From Bacillota bacterium (lineage in GTDB: Bacteria; Bacillota; Clostridia; Peptostreptococcales; Anaerovoracaceae), in assembly GCA_017557505.1 (NCBI GenBank), contig JAFYYP010000028.1, forward strand, positions 1-64,000: a DNA stretch of 64,000 bases. Reading direction: 5' to 3'. The notes beneath the pieces were generated by a model, which made no database searches, was not told where the DNA came from, and saw nothing but the letters and a program-made list of their open reading frames with translations. This document shows, in pieces, positions 51,369-61,025 of the stretch (its first letter is position 1; each line of letters starts with the position of its first letter). The translations under genes were made by a program, and so were the position numbers.

Positions 51369-52205
51369 ATGTTCTATCTTCTGCTGGCCATCGTCTGCGG
51401 CGCGTCCATCAATCTGGGATTCGCGCTGGCGGGCAAAAAAGGCCTCGACAATCTGAATACAACGCTGTTGAACTACATTGCGGCCTGCGGCATTTCAGCC
51501 GCAGGTTTTGGCATAAAGATGCAGGCAGGACAGGAACGGGCGTTTACCGGCACTGTTACCGTGCCGCTGGCGCTGTTCGCCGGGGTCATCTACCTCGTGT
51601 GCCTGCTGCTGATCCAGAAGTCCCTCGCGGAGAGCGGTCCGAGCGCCACGACCATGTTCAACCGCCTGTCCATGGTCTTTCCCGTGCTCGTTTCGATCTT
51701 CATCTTCCACGAGCATGCGGGCATCGTGCGCTGGGCGGGCATCGCGCTCGCGATCGCGAGCCTGATCATCTTCAGCTGGGAAGGCGGCATCCGTCTGAAG
51801 GGCGTCCTGATGCGGATGTGGGTCGCGGGAGGCTTCGCGGAGCTGTCCAACAGCCTGTTCGCGAGACTGTGCCCGCAGGAAGACAAGCCTTTTTACATGA
51901 TGCTCGTCTTCGGCACTGCCGGCCTGATCACGGCCGGACTGCTGCTCCGCCGCAAAGGCCCGAAGATCTCCGCGAAGGAGGCGCTGCTCGGGCTTGGCAT
52001 CGGCTGCGTCAACCTCGGTTCCTCGAGCTTTACCGTCAGCGCACTGCAGCACCTGCCCAACAGCATCGTCTATCCGACCATCACCGTGAGCATCATCCTG
52101 CTGACGACGCTCGTCGGCATGCTGTTCTTCGGCGACAAACTCGAAAAGAAGCACAAGATCGCGATGGGCATCGCCATCGCAGCCGTCATCATCCTGAATC
52201 TGTAA
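51369..52205 (+). CDS. EamA/DMT-family transporter
   Basis: Ten-helix drug/metabolite-type carrier of 278 residues, built as two five-helix EamA repeats (for example MFNRLSMVFPVLVSIFIFHE near residue 95 and IVYPTITVSIILLTTLVGM near 230). No Shine-Dalgarno is apparent; it begins six bases after the preceding membrane-protein gene, so translation may be coupled. addB starts one base after its stop. Substrate unknown. Confidence 0.85.
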   Translation: MFYLLLAIVCGASINLGFALAGKKGLDNLNTTLLNYIAACGISAAGFGIKMQAGQERAFTGTVTVPLALFAGVIYLVCLLLIQKSLAESGPSATTMFNRLSMVFPVLVSIFIFHEHAGIVRWAGIALAIASLIIFSWEGGIRLKGVLMRMWVAGGFAELSNSLFARLCPQEDKPFYMMLVFGTAGLITAGLLLRRKGPKISAKEALLGLGIGCVNLGSSSFTVSALQHLPNSIVYPTITVSIILLTTLVGMLFFGDKLEKKHKIAMGIAIAAVIILNL

Positions 52206-52206
52206 T

Positions 52207-55200
52207 ATGCTGAACGTCTTTACCGCCCGCGCCGATACCGATCTGCTGGCTTTCTGCCTGGACCGCATCGGAACGGACCTGGAAAACATCCATAACGGAA
52301 ACTCCGCCGCCCGCAACGTCGTACTGATCGTGCCGGCTCAGTTTACGCTGGAAGCGGAGGAAGCAGCCTTCCGCAAGTTCGACGCGAAAGGCTTTTTCGA
52401 CTTCCACATCATGTCCGGCGCGAGGCTGAACCTGCAGATCTTGAAGGACGCCGGTTCTCCCGGCACGTCCCCTGTCAACACGCTCGGCCGCAGCATGATG
52501 CTGCGCCGCATCGCATCGCAGCATAAAGACGGGATGCAGGCGTTCGGCAGCGTGTGCGGGTCATCCGAATTCCTGAAGATGGCAGGCGACTTCCTCGTGC
52601 AGATGAAGCAGAACCAGGTACAGACCTCGGACCTCGACCAGATCCGCGCTGCCGCGCCGGAAGGGTCGCTGCTGCAGAGGAAACTGGCCGACATGCAGCT
52701 CTTAGCGCAGGGTTACGACGAAGCCATGGCCGGTAAATTCAACGATTCCGAGGACATGCTGCGCTTTGTCACCGAACGGATGAGTCAAAGCAGTTTCGTC
52801 AAGAACAGCGTATTCTGGTACTATGGGTTCTATTCCTTTACCAGAAGAGAACTCGATTTCATGCGCGCGCTGCTGCAGAACAGCTGCGGTTTGAACGTGA
52901 TCCTCACAAAAGGCGAAAAGACGGACCCGGACGCAGAACTGTTCGCCGCGCCGGAAAGAGCCGCTGCCGCGCTGCGCCAAGTGGCTGCAGAGTGCGGACA
53001 GCAGGCAGCCGTCGCTTCCGTTGCCGGCGCCTTCCCCAGAAACCTTCCGGCAGAATTCCGGCACTTGGAAAGAAATCTTTACGCCCTGCCGCCTCAGGTG
53101 AGCGAAGAGGACCCGCAGAATATCCGCATCGTGCGCTGCTCGGGCCCCTTTACACAGGCCGAGACGATTGCAGCGGAGATCCTCGAACTCGTGCGCGAAA
53201 AAGGCTTAAGCTACGACGAGATCGCCATCCTTACCGAGGACATGGCCGGCCAGGGCGCCGCGATCCGCAGGGTCTGCCAGCAGATGGGCGTGCCCCTGTT
53301 CACGGACGAAAAACGCTCCGTCGGATACAGCCCGGCCATCCAGACCGTCGCCGCCCTGCTGAAGTTCGCGGCGGGCAGCCGCTACGCGTCCGACATGACC
53401 GCGTGTCTCAAGCCCGGACTATTCAATGTTCCCACGGCGGAAAGCACCGCGGACCTCGAGCTGTTCGAAAACTACTGCAGGCAGTACCACATCAAGGACG
53501 ACCGCTTCTTCAAGCCTTTCCGCTACGGTGAAAAAACGTACGGCGCGGAAGGCATGGCAAAGCTGGAAACGATCCGCAGCCAGCTCGCGGAACTGCTTAC
53601 CCCCTTCCTGGATGCGCTCGAAGCCGCCGCGACCGTGCGCGAAAAAAGCACTGTGCTGTACCGATTCCTCGCGGATACGCTCCGCATGCCCGAAAAGCTC
53701 GAAGAAAGCGCACTGGCGCTCGCCGAAGCGCAGATGGTGGACGCCGCGGAACACCAGCAGCAGATCTGGGGCGTATTCTGCAGCCTGCTCGACCAGTGCG
53801 TCGAACTGCTGGGCGACGAGGAAATGTCCACGGAAGAATGCGCGAAGCTGCTGACGGATTCGTTCGCCGACATCAAGCTCGGCCTGCTGCCGCAGGCGCA
53901 GGGCAGAGTGCTCCTGGGCACACTCAGCCGCTCGCTGACCGGCCGCTGCAGGGCTCTGTTCCTGGCCGGGGTCAACGACGGGATCCTTCCAAAGCAGAGC
54001 TCGTCCGAAGCCATCCTGACGCAGAAAGAACTCGAAGAGCTGCAGGAAAAGGGCTTTACGCTCGCAAAGAGCGACGCCGTTCTTCAGCAGGAAAACGACC
54101 TGACCACATATACTGCCTTCTCGCTGCCGGCAGAGTACCTGTGGATCGGCTGGTGCGCATCCGACGCCGAAGGAAACGAACTGAAGCCGTCGCCTCTGAT
54201 CCGCCAGATCAAGGATATGTTCGCTCCTTTGAAGAACAGGCCCGATCTGCCCGACGTCGAGAACGCAGACGAGCCGCTCGCGTTCATCCAGGGTAGAAAA
54301 GCCGCCGCGAGCCGTCTGGCCGCCGCCATGAGAGAACCTCTGGCGCAGGGAGAGATGCCTGCCGCTTTGTGGCAGGAAGTCTACGACCAGCTCGACGATA
54401 CCGACGCGGTCCGCGAAGGGCTGCTGTTCACGAACGCGCAGCCTCCCCTTTCGCCCGAAGACGCCAAAGCGCTGTTCGCCTACGAGGACTATTCCCTGTC
54501 GCCTTCGCGCCTCGAAGGCTTCGCGCACTGCCCGTTCCGCCATTTCGTCCGCTACGGTCTGAGGCCGCAGGAACTCGACGAATTCGAGATCTCGCCGCTG
54601 TCGCTGGGCACCGTCCACCACGCCTGCCTGCAGAAGATTTCCGAATGGCTGTCGGAGCCTTCGCGCGAAGTGGGAAAACCCGTCACGGATCCCGCAAGCC
54701 GGTGGATGACGGTCACGAAGGAAGAACTCGAAGAAAAGATGCGCGGGATCGCGGCCGAGGTGCAGGCCGAAGAAGACGAAGGCGTGATGCAGGCGGGACC
54801 CAAGGAGAGCTATCAGGCCGGCCGCATCGCAGACGTCTGCACGCAGTTCGCCTGGGCCATGGTACTGCAGGTGAGAAAAGGCAGCATCGAAACGATGCAG
54901 TTCGAGTCGGAATTCAAGCGCGGCAAAGAGCTGCCGCCGGTCAGGATCGAAACGCCTCTTGGCACCGTCTACCTCGAAGGCAAGATCGACCGTCTCGATA
55001 CGCTGGCGGGCCGGGACGGCACGTACGCGAACGTCATCGACTACAAATCGGGCAAAAACAAGTTCGATCCCAGACAGGCGGCGAACGGTCTGATGCTGCA
55101 GCTGGGCATCTATCTGGAGGCGGCGCTCGGCAGGGGCGACGCGAAGCCCGCCGGTGTATTCTACTACCGCATCCAGGAGCCTGAGAAGGCCGTAGAGGCC

Positions 55201-55587
55201 GAAAATCTCGCCTCTGACGGGCTTTCGGAGGAGATATGGACAAAGATGCAGGACGCCTACAAAATGGACGGTTATTTCGTCGATTCTCCGGACGTCATCC
55301 ATGCGATCGATAAAGACGCCTTAGCGGACCGCGCCTCTTCCGTCATCAACTACAAGGTGACCCAGAAAGGCACGCAGGCCAGAGGTTCCGGCGCCGTGAG
55401 CGAAGCCGAATTCGAAGCGTTCCGCACAGCGTTCCGAGAAAAACTCGCCGAGATCTGCACGAGACTGATGCAGGGCGAGCTGGCTGCAGCGCCGCGCAAA
55501 CTCAAGAGCGGCACAGCCTGTACCTATTGCGATTACAAGGGCGTCTGCGCGTTCGATACCGCGTTCGAAGGCAACAGATATCATTGA
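52207..55587 (+). CDS. addB: AddB-type helicase-nuclease subunit
   Basis: Subunit B (1126 aa) of the AddAB complex that resects double-strand breaks. The C-terminal nuclease is intact: GKIDRLDTL followed by D945-Y-K947 in VIDYKSGK, and the [4Fe-4S] staple cysteines C775 and C1105-x2-C1108-x5-C1114, the AddB spacing. The N-terminal LIVPAQFTLEAEEAAF motif is typical, but the P-loop (GRSGSGKT in Bacillus) is replaced by TARADTDLLA, so ATP binding there is probably lost. No addA gene adjoins it, against the usual addB-addA order; a terminator follows at once. Confidence 0.88.
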   Translation: MLNVFTARADTDLLAFCLDRIGTDLENIHNGNSAARNVVLIVPAQFTLEAEEAAFRKFDAKGFFDFHIMSGARLNLQILKDAGSPGTSPVNTLGRSMMLRRIASQHKDGMQAFGSVCGSSEFLKMAGDFLVQMKQNQVQTSDLDQIRAAAPEGSLLQRKLADMQLLAQGYDEAMAGKFNDSEDMLRFVTERMSQSSFVKNSVFWYYGFYSFTRRELDFMRALLQNSCGLNVILTKGEKTDPDAELFAAPERAAAALRQVAAECGQQAAVASVAGAFPRNLPAEFRHLERNLYALPPQVSEEDPQNIRIVRCSGPFTQAETIAAEILELVREKGLSYDEIAILTEDMAGQGAAIRRVCQQMGVPLFTDEKRSVGYSPAIQTVAALLKFAAGSRYASDMTACLKPGLFNVPTAESTADLELFENYCRQYHIKDDRFFKPFRYGEKTYGAEGMAKLETIRSQLAELLTPFLDALEAAATVREKSTVLYRFLADTLRMPEKLEESALALAEAQMVDAAEHQQQIWGVFCSLLDQCVELLGDEEMSTEECAKLLTDSFADIKLGLLPQAQGRVLLGTLSRSLTGRCRALFLAGVNDGILPKQSSSEAILTQKELEELQEKGFTLAKSDAVLQQENDLTTYTAFSLPAEYLWIGWCASDAEGNELKPSPLIRQIKDMFAPLKNRPDLPDVENADEPLAFIQGRKAAASRLAAAMREPLAQGEMPAALWQEVYDQLDDTDAVREGLLFTNAQPPLSPEDAKALFAYEDYSLSPSRLEGFAHCPFRHFVRYGLRPQELDEFEISPLSLGTVHHACLQKISEWLSEPSREVGKPVTDPASRWMTVTKEELEEKMRGIAAEVQAEEDEGVMQAGPKESYQAGRIADVCTQFAWAMVLQVRKGSIETMQFESEFKRGKELPPVRIETPLGTVYLEGKIDRLDTLAGRDGTYANVIDYKSGKNKFDPRQAANGLMLQLGIYLEAALGRGDAKPAGVFYYRIQEPEKAVEAENLASDGLSEEIWTKMQDAYKMDGYFVDSPDVIHAIDKDALADRASSVINYKVTQKGTQARGSGAVSEAEFEAFRTAFREKLAEICTRLMQGELAAAPRKLKSGTACTYCDYKGVCAFDTAFEGNRYH

Positions 55588-55597
55588 TGCAAGCAAT

Positions 55598-55631
55598 AAA
55601 AAAGCTCCCGGATACAGGTCCGGGAGCTTTT
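55598..55631. terminator. bidirectional terminator after addB
   Basis: AAGCTCCCGGA (55602-55612) pairs with TCCGGGAGCTT (55619-55629) around TACAGG, with flanking A- and T-runs, between convergent addB and the epimerase gene. Confidence 0.9.
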
Positions 55632-55640
55632 CGTATGCTT

Positions 55641-56297
55641 TTAAGCTTCTTTTTGCAGGCGTTCGCCCAGGTCCAGCAGCCTTTCGTACGCAGCTGCAGG
55701 ATCAGGATCGCCGAATACGGCGCGTCCGGCAACGACGCCGTTGGCACCTGCGCGCACGACCTGCTCGAGATTGGCCTCGTTTATGCCTCCGTCGGCCAGG
55801 ATCCAGGCGTCCGGCTTCATCCTGTCCCTGATCTCTTTGATCTTTTCCAGCGCGCCGGGACGGAACTGCAGCCCTTCTTCATCCGCTTCGACCGTCAGGA
55901 CGATGAGTTCGTCCAGCTGGTCCGCATAGGGCAGAACGGCTGCGGCAGGCGTTTTGATGTTAATTGCAAGGCCTGCCTTCATACCTGAATTACGCGCCGC
56001 GCTGAGGAACAGCGAAGGATACGGCAGAGCCTCGACGTGCGCCGCGACGCGCTTTATGCCTATATCCGCCAGGCTTTCCAGATAATCCATGGGGTTGCAG
56101 ACTTCCAGATGGACGTCGACAGGCACGGACGTATGCGCCGTCACGCCGCGCAGATAATCCATGCCGAAGCTGATACCCCGCACGAAGTTGCCGTCGTCGA
56201 TGTCGGCGTGCAGGTGCGCGAAATTCCCGCACTTTGCGAGAACGTTCTTCATGTCCAGCAGATCCGCTGAGTAAATGGATGGGGTCACGATGAACAC
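55641..56297 (-). CDS. ribulose-phosphate 3-epimerase-like protein (SgcE-like)
   Basis: TIM-barrel epimerase of 218 residues. The start GTG at 56297 follows AGGAGG by six bases. Family motifs are TPSIYSADLLDM (usually APSILSAD), HADIDDGNFVRG (usually HVDVMDGHFVPN), DVHLEV and the C-terminal ADGGINEANL. The metal-ligand His and Asp positions are kept, but the methionine lining the active site is replaced by Asp and the His of DGHF by Asn, so the substrate may differ from ribulose 5-phosphate. It follows an SgcQ-like gene by ten bases, as in the E. coli sgc locus. Confidence 0.82.
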   Translation of the reverse strand: MFIVTPSIYSADLLDMKNVLAKCGNFAHLHADIDDGNFVRGISFGMDYLRGVTAHTSVPVDVHLEVCNPMDYLESLADIGIKRVAAHVEALPYPSLFLSAARNSGMKAGLAINIKTPAAAVLPYADQLDELIVLTVEADEEGLQFRPGALEKIKEIRDRMKPDAWILADGGINEANLEQVVRAGANGVVAGRAVFGDPDPAAAYERLLDLGERLQKEA

Positions 56298-56307
56298 GGC
56301 TGCCCTC

Positions 56308-57129
56308 CTACTCCGCGGCCAGCTTCGCCCGCACGCGGTAGACTTCTTCCATGAACTCCTTCACGCGCTCCACGTCCACGCGGTTCTCGAACACGCCGTC
56401 CTTCTTGAACGTCGTACCGACGACCGCAGCGTCCGCCGTCGCCAGCTTGCGTTCGATCGTATCGACCCGGCAGCCCGTGTTGCACAGCACCACCACGTCC
56501 GGGTTCGCCTTCTTGACGCTCGCGATCAGTTCGTCGTCGACTTCCTGCCCTGCCGCGTTCGCGGAGATGCACAGTCCGTCGGGAGAAGCCTTCGCCATGG
56601 TGCTTCTCGCGATGTCGGCCAGAGACCTCGTGTCGAGATTGCGGTCGGATTCGGGGTTGATGAAGTACAGCATCTTCAGATCGTCGAGATGCAGCGCCGC
56701 CTTTCTTCTCAAAACGGCGGAAAAGTCGTTGTTGTAAAAGCCTCCGTCGCCTACGTAGACGCCGCAGAACGTGCCGCGCACGAACTGCGCCTTCACGGCC
56801 GCCGCCAGCTCTATGCAGGCCATACCGTCGCTGATGGCGTCCACGCCGAACGGCACGCGGGTCTCGGAGCGCAGGCAGCCGATGACGTAGGCCATGGCTG
56901 CGGGCGTCACCCTATCCATCTGCCGCTGGTACGGCAGGCTGAATTCGTTGCTGATGATGATGCCGTCCACGCCGCCGTCCTGCAGCGCGTGCAGGTCTTG
57001 CCTCGCGTGTTCCACGACGGTATCCATGTCCGAGCCGTATTTGAACAGCGGATCCCCGGGCAGGGCGTCCAGATGGAGCATGGCGAGGATGGGCTTTTTG
57101 ACGCCGAACATTTTTTCTGTCCACAACAT
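56308..57129 (-). CDS. BtpA/SgcQ-family protein
   Basis: Predicted TIM-barrel protein of 273 residues in the BtpA/SgcQ family: KKPILAMLHLDALPGDPLF at the start, GVDGIIISNEFSLPY, RVPFGVDAISD, and VVGTTFKKDGVFENRVD near the end. The enzymatic role is not established; BtpA was linked to photosystem I in cyanobacteria, while SgcQ sits in sugar operons. Pairing with an epimerase and closeness to sugar kinases favour a sugar-phosphate role here. Confidence 0.85.
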   Translation of the reverse strand: MLWTEKMFGVKKPILAMLHLDALPGDPLFKYGSDMDTVVEHARQDLHALQDGGVDGIIISNEFSLPYQRQMDRVTPAAMAYVIGCLRSETRVPFGVDAISDGMACIELAAAVKAQFVRGTFCGVYVGDGGFYNNDFSAVLRRKAALHLDDLKMLYFINPESDRNLDTRSLADIARSTMAKASPDGLCISANAAGQEVDDELIASVKKANPDVVVLCNTGCRVDTIERKLATADAAVVGTTFKKDGVFENRVDVERVKEFMEEVYRVRAKLAAE

Positions 57130-57177
57130 AGTCGTTCCTCCGGTAAATGTATGCGTTACCGATAGTGTACCACAGAA

Positions 57178-57206
57178 TTGACGGAACCGCGAACCTGTGA
57201 TATATG
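57178..57206 (+). promoter_or_regulatory. promoter of the FGGY kinase-aldolase pair
   Basis: TTGACG (57178-57183), a 17-bp spacer and TATATG (57201-57206), about 40 bases before the kinase start, in the divergent region shared with the SgcQ-like gene. Confidence 0.6.
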
Positions 57207-57245
57207 ATGAATTGTGAAAGTATGTATTTTGAAGAGGATCTGACG

Positions 57246-58769
57246 ATGAAAGAACTTCTTTTGGGCATCGATCTGGGCGGAAGCGTCACGAAGGTCTGCC
57301 TGTTCGATCAGAAGGGCCGCGAGGTCGCTGCGGTCTCCGCGCCTGCGGACAACACCGTTCCCGCGCCGGACCGCGTAGAGCGGGATGCGGAAGCGCTGTG
57401 GCAGACGGTCTGCGGCCTGATCCGCCGTGCGATCGAAACGTCCGGCGTTTCAGCGGACAATATCGCTTCGGTCGGCCTGACCGGCTACGGCAACGGCATC
57501 TGCCTCGCCGATGAAAACGGCCTTGCCGTGGGCCCCGCCATCGTGTCGACCGACGACCGCGGCAGAGATATCGTCGCAGAGATGCGCGCAAACGGACAGG
57601 AAGAAAAGATCTACGCGCTGACCCATCAGAGGCTGTGGTCCGCGCAGACGGGCACGCTGCTTCTGTGGCTTTACAAAAACGAACCCGAACGGGTTAAGAA
57701 AGCCCGCTGGTTTTTAGGTATCAAAGACTACATCCGCATGAAGCTCGACGGCAAAGCGTTCTGCGAGATCACCGAAGCGTCGTCGACGGGGCTGATGAAC
57801 CTGCAGACGAAGGCATTCGATCCGCAGCTTTTCGCTCTGCTCGGCATGGAAGAATGCTTCAGACTGGACCCGCCCATACTGGACTGCTGCGAAAGCGGTG
57901 GCGCGGTCACAGAGAAAGCGGCCGCCCTGACCGGCCTTGCCGAAGGCACGCCCGTCGGCGGCGCGATGTTCGACGTGGACGCCAGCATGCTCGCCAGCGG
58001 CATCCTGGACGGCGATACGCTTTGCATGATCGCGGGTACGTGGTCCATCAACGAATATCTCGCGGATGCGCCGCCTCACGGCTACGGCGAGAGCACGAAT
58101 TCGCTGTCGACGGCTTTCCTGCGCGATAAATTCCTGATCGAAGAATCCACGCCGACTTCCGCGAGCAACCTCGACTGGTTCCTGAACACCTTGCTGAAGC
58201 GCGATGGGCAGGATCCGCGCGATCCCGCGCTGTACGAAGAGGTCGCCAAGGTGCTCGAAAGCACCTCCGCAGAGGACAGCAGCGTGATCTTCATCCCCTA
58301 CCTGTACGCTTCGGCCACGCATCCGGATGCGAAAGGCTGTTTCCTGAATCTCTCGGGCTACACGTCGAAAGCGCACCTGATCCGCGCCGTCTGCGAGGGC
58401 GTCGTGTTTTCGTCGGTCTTCAACGTGCGCCGGCTCGAAGAAGGCGTCAAGACGTTTTCGCTGGCGAGACTCTCCGGCGGCCTGACCCGCTCCAAAGCCT
58501 GGACCCAGATGATGGCGGATGCCCTGGACATCCCCGTCGAAGTGCCCGATGCGGCAGAACTCGCGTCGCTGGGCGTCTGCATGGCGGCAGGCGTGGGCTG
58601 TGGGCTTTGGAAAGACTATGAAGAAGCTGTAAAAGCTTGTGTTCACGTAAGCGGCAGATATGTGCCCGATCCTGCTCGCAGCGCGGCACTGCAAAAGAAA
58701 TATGCTGCCTATGTAAAGGCTGTAAAAGCGCTCGATGCGTTCCACGAATCCATGGAGGAAGAACGATGA
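57246..58769 (+). CDS. FGGY-family carbohydrate kinase (L-xylulose kinase-like)
   Basis: 507-residue sugar kinase. The ATG at 57246 is chosen after GAAGAGG; the protein then begins LLLGIDLGGSVTKVCLFDQKG, the first phosphate loop of the fold. Later motifs are the GTWSINEYL loop near residue 265 and RLSGGLTRSKAWTQMMADAL (adenosine site) near residue 415. It looks closer to L-xylulose/erythritol-type kinases than to XylB. It is co-translated with the aldolase/epimerase gene through an ATGA overlap, so its product is probably a ketopentose or ketotetrose phosphate used by that enzyme. Confidence 0.85.
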   Translation: MKELLLGIDLGGSVTKVCLFDQKGREVAAVSAPADNTVPAPDRVERDAEALWQTVCGLIRRAIETSGVSADNIASVGLTGYGNGICLADENGLAVGPAIVSTDDRGRDIVAEMRANGQEEKIYALTHQRLWSAQTGTLLLWLYKNEPERVKKARWFLGIKDYIRMKLDGKAFCEITEASSTGLMNLQTKAFDPQLFALLGMEECFRLDPPILDCCESGGAVTEKAAALTGLAEGTPVGGAMFDVDASMLASGILDGDTLCMIAGTWSINEYLADAPPHGYGESTNSLSTAFLRDKFLIEESTPTSASNLDWFLNTLLKRDGQDPRDPALYEEVAKVLESTSAEDSSVIFIPYLYASATHPDAKGCFLNLSGYTSKAHLIRAVCEGVVFSSVFNVRRLEEGVKTFSLARLSGGLTRSKAWTQMMADALDIPVEVPDAAELASLGVCMAAGVGCGLWKDYEEAVKACVHVSGRYVPDPARSAALQKKYAAYVKAVKALDAFHESMEEER

Positions 58770-59407
58770 AATATGAAAAAGAGCGCAGGGAGATGCTCTC
58801 CGCTGCGCTGGATCTTCTGAATTATTCTCTTGTTTCGCTTTCGGGCGGAAACGTCACAGTGCGCACCGCGGACGGCAGTTTTCTCATCACGCCTTCCGCC
58901 ATGCGCTATGAGACGATGCAGCCCGAAGATATCGTTTTGGTGGACGAAAACGGCAATGTGCTCGAAGGCAGCCGCAGGCCGTCTTCGGATATGAAGGCCG
59001 TTCTGTACATCATGAAGCACAGGCCGGAGATCAACGCGGTCATCCACACGCACCAGCCGTACGCGACCGCGGTCGGGCTCGTCGAAGACGAACTGCCCGG
59101 CTGCCTCGTCACCGTGCTGGACGCCTGCGGACCGAGCGTTCCGGTCGCGCCGTTCACGATCTCCTCGGACGAAGGCATGGGGCGGCTTGCCGTCGAGTAT
59201 GCCGGCGAATCGCTGGCCGTGATCCTCAGAAACCACGGGGTCATCGCCATGGGAAAGGATCTCGATGAGGCCCTGGAATCCGCGGTCTATCTCGAGGAAT
59301 CCGCTAAGACCTATCTTGCCGCAAAGGGTCTCGGCTCCATCCATCTGCTCACCCGCGAGGAGATCGAAGCCGAGCGCAGCCCGCGCGGCAATTACGGACA
59401 GCTATAG
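58766..59407 (+). CDS. class II aldolase / L-ribulose-5-phosphate 4-epimerase family protein
   Basis: 213 residues from the ATG at 58766. Zinc-site histidines are in HTHQPYA (near residue 95) and RNHGV (near 155), and the substrate phosphate loop is SGGNVTVR. The SSDMK element matches the Ser-Ser-Asp of AraD-type epimerases rather than the catalytic Glu of fuculose aldolase, so epimerisation is somewhat more likely than aldol cleavage. Its stop codon overlaps the end of the convergent XylB-like gene by six bases. Confidence 0.85.
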   Translation: MKYEKERREMLSAALDLLNYSLVSLSGGNVTVRTADGSFLITPSAMRYETMQPEDIVLVDENGNVLEGSRRPSSDMKAVLYIMKHRPEINAVIHTHQPYATAVGLVEDELPGCLVTVLDACGPSVPVAPFTISSDEGMGRLAVEYAGESLAVILRNHGVIAMGKDLDEALESAVYLEESAKTYLAAKGLGSIHLLTREEIEAERSPRGNYGQL

Positions 59408-60940
59408 CGAACCGAGCTCATGTGCCAGGTCTTTCGTCGCGCCATATAGCACGTCGTAAACGGCCTGGTATTTTTTATACGCCTCGTGCGCAGCGGGATC
59501 GGGCGTATAGACCTCTCCCGTGCGGATGAAGTTCGTCAGGGATGCGTAATCTTCGAATCCCTCGTATTTCACGCCCAGTGCCGCCATGAGCGCGTCGCCG
59601 TAGCACGCGCCGACCGTGACAGCAGGCGTCGCGATCTCCTTGCCCAGGATGTCCGCGATGATCTGCATCCACAGCTCGTTCTGCGCGCCGCCGCCCGCCG
59701 CAATGATGCGGTCGATCTTCACTTCGGGATGCGTCTCCATGATGCGGATCTGCTGGTTGATCGAATAGCCGACGGCCTCGAGCACGCTTCTGTAGAGGTG
59801 TGCCCGCGTGTGCTGCAGCGTGAGTCCGAAGAAGATGCCGCGCGCGTCCGGATCGTTCACCGGGGTCCGCTCGCCCGCGAAATACGGCAGCGTGATCAGC
59901 CCGTCGCTTCCGGGCGGAATGTCCGCGACTCCTTCCAGCATGGTCCGGTAGGCGCTTCTGCCGCTCTTCTCCTCTTCTGCGACCGCGTCCGGGAACAGCT
60001 CGTCGCGCATCCACTTCGTCAGGCTGCCCGACGTGTTTGTTCCGGCGGAGATATCGCAAAGACCCGGCACGATGAACTGCTCTCTCCAAAGCCTCTCGTC
60101 GTCGACCAGGGTATCCGTTCCGAGGATCATGTAGACAGAAGAACCGAGCTGCAGCACCATCTTGCCGCTCTCCACGACGCCGCAGCTGATGGCTTCCGCC
60201 CCGGAATCGTCCGTGCCGCAGATGACGGGCGTGCCTTCGGCAAGGCCTGTTTCAGCAGCTGCCTGCGCGGTCACGCATCCGACGACGTCCGCCGCTTCGC
60301 AGATCTCGGCCAGCTGGTCGGGCCGGCAGATCGGCGCGCAGAGCTCGGGCACCGGCTGCCACGTCTTCTGGTCGTACAGCGGGTTGAAGCTCGCCAGCCC
60401 CAGAAAGCGGTCCACGACGTAGCGGCCCGCGAGTTTTGCGGTGATATAGCTGGAACCGGTCAGGAACTTATGTGCCTTCGCGTAGACTTCCGGCTCTTTT
60501 CTTTTGATCCAGAGGATCTTCGGCATGACGTCGCTGGAACATAAGGGCCGGCCGTACCACTTCAGGATCTGCTCTTCGCCGTACAGCTCCGTCAGCTCCG
60601 CCATCTCGTCCGTCGCGCGGGCGTCGATCCCGTACAGGATGGCCTTGCGCAGCGGGTTGCAGTGTTCGTCGACCGGCAGGCAGTCCGCGCCGAGCGCGCT
60701 GATGCCGACGGCTTTGATGTCTTTGGGGTCCACCCCGCTCTTTTCGATCAGCGCGTTGCTGATGATGCACAGATCGCCCCACCAGTCTTTCTCCGCGTCG
60801 TGCTCGTAGTGGCCCGGCTGCGGGTTTTCCATGCTGTGTTCCGTGCTGTGCAGCGCGATGATGTTCGCCTGTTCGTCGATCAGAGCGCCTTTGCTGGAAT
60901 TCGTGCCGGTATCGATGCCCATGAAATATGCTTTTGCCAT
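59402..60940 (-). CDS. FGGY-family carbohydrate kinase (XylB-like)
   Basis: 512-residue kinase beginning YFMGIDTGTNSSKGALIDEQ, with the second phosphate loop LGSSVYMILG near residue 265, PYFAGERTPVNDPDARGIFFG and the adenosine-site AAGGGAQNELWMQIIADILG. This pattern is that of xylulokinase and related kinases. It is encoded opposite the first FGGY kinase and divergent from the FrlC-like gene. Two different FGGY kinases in one locus imply two sugar substrates or two branches. Confidence 0.87.
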   Translation of the reverse strand: MAKAYFMGIDTGTNSSKGALIDEQANIIALHSTEHSMENPQPGHYEHDAEKDWWGDLCIISNALIEKSGVDPKDIKAVGISALGADCLPVDEHCNPLRKAILYGIDARATDEMAELTELYGEEQILKWYGRPLCSSDVMPKILWIKRKEPEVYAKAHKFLTGSSYITAKLAGRYVVDRFLGLASFNPLYDQKTWQPVPELCAPICRPDQLAEICEAADVVGCVTAQAAAETGLAEGTPVICGTDDSGAEAISCGVVESGKMVLQLGSSVYMILGTDTLVDDERLWREQFIVPGLCDISAGTNTSGSLTKWMRDELFPDAVAEEEKSGRSAYRTMLEGVADIPPGSDGLITLPYFAGERTPVNDPDARGIFFGLTLQHTRAHLYRSVLEAVGYSINQQIRIMETHPEVKIDRIIAAGGGAQNELWMQIIADILGKEIATPAVTVGACYGDALMAALGVKYEGFEDYASLTNFIRTGEVYTPDPAAHEAYKKYQAVYDVLYGATKDLAHELGSL

Positions 60941-60959
60941 CGTGTCTCCCTCCCGGTTG

Positions 60960-60988
60960 TTGACGGATCTTTGGGTTTAGCCTATCAT
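60960..60988 (+). promoter_or_regulatory. promoter of the frlC-like gene
   Basis: TTGACG (60960-60965), exactly 17 bp, then TATCAT (60983-60988), 37 bases before the ATG at 61026, in the divergent region with the XylB-like kinase. Confidence 0.65.
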
Positions 60989-61025
60989 TTTGGTAGTAGG
61001 TTTGCAACAGAAAAGGAGACCCGCC

